From assembly GCA_040218815.1 (NCBI GenBank), contig JAVJQS010000016.1, positions 1 through 7,398 on the forward strand: 7,398 bases of DNA, in the 5' to 3' direction. Each line of letters begins with the position of its first letter. Within the stretch, counting starts at the first letter, position 1. This DNA is from JAVJQS01 sp040218815 (GTDB lineage: Bacteria > Bacteroidota > Bacteroidia > Flavobacteriales_E > Vicingaceae). The notes under the pieces are model-generated. The model did not search any database, was not told where the DNA came from, and worked only from the letters and a program-made list of their open reading frames with translations. Shown here piece after piece: positions 5,902-7,398 of the stretch. The translations under genes were made by a program, and so were the position numbers.

Positions 5902-7338
5902 ATGATTCGACCGATAAAATCATCCTTAGTCTTTTCAGCTGGAGTGTTGATGCTCCTTTTCTCATGTAAAGATAAAACAGATGAAAAGAATGTCTCTACT
6001 ACAGGTTCAAAAGCTTATGATTTAATAGAAGTCAAATCCGCTGGCAAACTACGAGCTCTAGTTGACAATAGTTCAACCAGTTATTTTGTTTACAAAGGTA
6101 CCCCAATGGGGTTTGAATATGAATTACTTTCAAGATTTGCTTCTGCTATTAACGTTGAGCTTGCTGTTGAACCAATAAAAGATTTAGATAATATCATCGA
6201 TTCATTGCTTGTTTACAAAGGAGATGTAATTGCAGCAAACCTCACAGTAACTAGAGATAGAACACAAAATGTTTCATTTACCAAACCACTTATCCTCTCA
6301 AAGCAAGTGCTTGTTCAGCGCTATCCAAAATCTAACGATGAGGCAACAAGTCTAGTTGAAAGCCCATCAGAATTAGAAGGTAAAGAAGTTTATGTTCGAA
6401 AAAACTCCTCTTTTTATAATCGACTCCAAAACCTGTCTGAAGAAATTGGAGGGGAGATAATTTTGAAGGAAGTTGCCAGTAATATTACCGTTGAGCAATT
6501 GATTAAAAAAGTTGCAAAGGGGGAAATTGATTATACCATAGCTGATGAGCATGTGGCGAAAATCAACAAAGCATTCTTCCCTAATATTCATATCAAAACA
6601 GCGGTAAGTTTAGAACAACAGATTGCATGGGCAGTTAGGAAAGAGTCACCTGACCTATTGATAGCATTAAACGAATGGTTGAGAAACTTCAAGAAAACTA
6701 CTGATTACAGAGTAATTTACCTCAAGTACTTTGGCAACACTACGCTTTATAGAACAAGGGTAAGAAGTCAACTTTTTACCTCAAAAAGCGGTCAATTAAG
6801 TCCCTATGACCAAATTGTAAAAAAGTATGCTAAAGAAACTGGTTGGGATTGGCGCTTACTAACCTCTATTATTTACCAAGAATCGCAATTTAATCACAAT
6901 GCAGTATCTTGGACTGGTGCTCAAGGTTTGATGCAATTGATGCCAACTACTGCAGCTGAGTATGGTTTGGATTCTTCAGCAGGCCCTCAACAGAATATTT
7001 CTGCAGGTATTGAATATTTAGAATGGATTGATAAACAATTCCAAGAAAAAGTAAGTGACACTGAGGAGCGCAGAAAATTTGTACTTGCTGCATACAATGT
7101 GGGGTTAGGTCATGTTTTTGACGCGATTCGGCTGGCTGAAAAAAATGGGTTAAAGAAAACTGTTTGGGACAAAAATGTTGCTGAAATGCTACTGAACAAA
7201 TCAAAACCTAAATATTACGAGGACGAGGTTGTATATTATGGTTATTGCCGTGGAAGTGAACCTTACAAATACGTTAACGAGATCCTATCCCGCTATGAGC
7301 ATTATAAGAATATGACGGAACAGCTGTCAGAACTTTGA
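5902..7338 (+). CDS. mltF: MltF-like membrane-bound lytic transglycosylase (lipoprotein)
   Basis: A 478-aa lipoprotein that should cleave the MurNAc-GlcNAc bond of peptidoglycan with 1,6-anhydro ring formation. Residues 1-22 are a signal peptide with lipobox L19-F-S-C22, so the mature protein is lipid-anchored. Residues about 45-280 form a family-3 periplasmic solute-binding-like domain (GKLRALVDNSSTSYFVYKG..., MGFEYELLSRFA, IAANLTVTRDR). Residues about 300-465 are the transglycosylase (SLT, family 1) domain: catalytic E327 in YQES, GAQGLMQLMP at 339-348, and AYNVGLGH at 397-404. This order of regulator-like domain then catalytic domain and the length match MltF of E. coli, where the first domain senses peptidoglycan fragments and controls activity; the same role here is inferred. 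The ATG at 5902 is required for the signal peptide. The stop TGA is followed at once by an in-frame TAG from the heptamer array. The gene is divergent from the WG-repeat gene. Confidence 0.93.
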   Translation: MIRPIKSSLVFSAGVLMLLFSCKDKTDEKNVSTTGSKAYDLIEVKSAGKLRALVDNSSTSYFVYKGTPMGFEYELLSRFASAINVELAVEPIKDLDNIIDSLLVYKGDVIAANLTVTRDRTQNVSFTKPLILSKQVLVQRYPKSNDEATSLVESPSELEGKEVYVRKNSSFYNRLQNLSEEIGGEIILKEVASNITVEQLIKKVAKGEIDYTIADEHVAKINKAFFPNIHIKTAVSLEQQIAWAVRKESPDLLIALNEWLRNFKKTTDYRVIYLKYFGNTTLYRTRVRSQLFTSKSGQLSPYDQIVKKYAKETGWDWRLLTSIIYQESQFNHNAVSWTGAQGLMQLMPTTAAEYGLDSSAGPQQNISAGIEYLEWIDKQFQEKVSDTEERRKFVLAAYNVGLGHVFDAIRLAEKNGLKKTVWDKNVAEMLLNKSKPKYYEDEVVYYGYCRGSEPYKYVNEILSRYEHYKNMTEQLSEL

Positions 7339-7398
7339 TAGATTTTAGATTTTAGATTTTAGATTTTAGATTTTAGATTTTAGATTTTAGATTTTAGA
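7339..7398. repeat. 7-bp tandem array (TAGATTT)n, open at window edge
   Basis: Eight perfect copies of TAGATTT plus four bases of a ninth fill the last 60 bp, with no variant base. The array starts directly after the MltF-like stop codon. Since 7 is not a multiple of 3, the array puts stops (TAG; TAA on the other strand) in all frames within 21 bp, so it is not coding. The true copy number is unknown because the window ends inside it. Confidence 0.95.

Noticed and set aside
6373..7204. Two minus-strand frames of 72 and 85 aa (6373-6591 and 6947-7204)
   Set aside because: Antisense to the MltF-like gene, whose domains cover both stretches.
7339..7398. CRISPR array
   Set aside because: The unit is 7 bp with no spacers; it is a simple tandem repeat.

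Overview
The window looks like chromosomal DNA of a Bacteroidota bacterium, most likely a marine-type member of the Cytophagales (Fulvivirga/Roseivirga/Marivirga-like; genus not resolved). The evidence is the 16S rRNA sequence on the minus strand, AT-rich coding and intergenic DNA, weak or absent Shine-Dalgarno sites, and promoters of the Bacteroidota type (TTG, 18-19 bp spacer, TAnnTTTG).

Layout. (1) Bases 1-956 are the 5' two-thirds of a 16S rRNA gene on the minus strand, cut by the window edge. Upstream of it (957-1380) lies a well-structured rRNA control region: three tandem promoters that share TTGCAG / TAnnTTTG, two of them with the same GC-rich start region, followed by a leader with a boxB-like hairpin directly before a boxA-like TTCTTTGA motif. 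A 13-bp inverted repeat covers the -33 element of the most distal promoter. (2) Bases 1443-1669 appear gene-free. (3) Bases 1670-2619 (minus) hold a 55-aa two-helix membrane protein and a short-chain dehydrogenase. (4) Bases 2642-3087 (plus) hold a stand-alone Smr-domain protein and a 61-aa two-helix membrane protein, 5 bp apart. (5) Bases 3068-5823 (minus) form a two-gene unit: an exported 704-aa protein with TPR-like and WG repeats, then a CoA-pyrophosphatase-type Nudix hydrolase that starts at GTG 2 bp after the upstream stop. This unit overlaps the preceding plus-strand gene tail-to-tail by 20 bp. (6) Bases 5902-7338 (plus) encode an MltF-like lipoprotein lytic transglycosylase, divergent from the WG-repeat gene. 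(7) The window ends in a pure 7-bp tandem array (TAGATTT) that runs off the edge.

Functionally these are mostly housekeeping genes: ribosome synthesis, nucleotide/CoA clean-up, nucleic-acid handling (Smr), redox metabolism and peptidoglycan turnover. I see no mobile element, CRISPR array, toxin-antitoxin pair or defence system. The most notable structures are the triple rRNA promoter with its antitermination-like leader, the unlisted 55-aa gene, the two-part repeat protein and the terminal heptamer array. One end lies inside an rRNA gene and the other inside a tandem repeat, which suggests the window may be a whole contig ended by repeats; this is inference.
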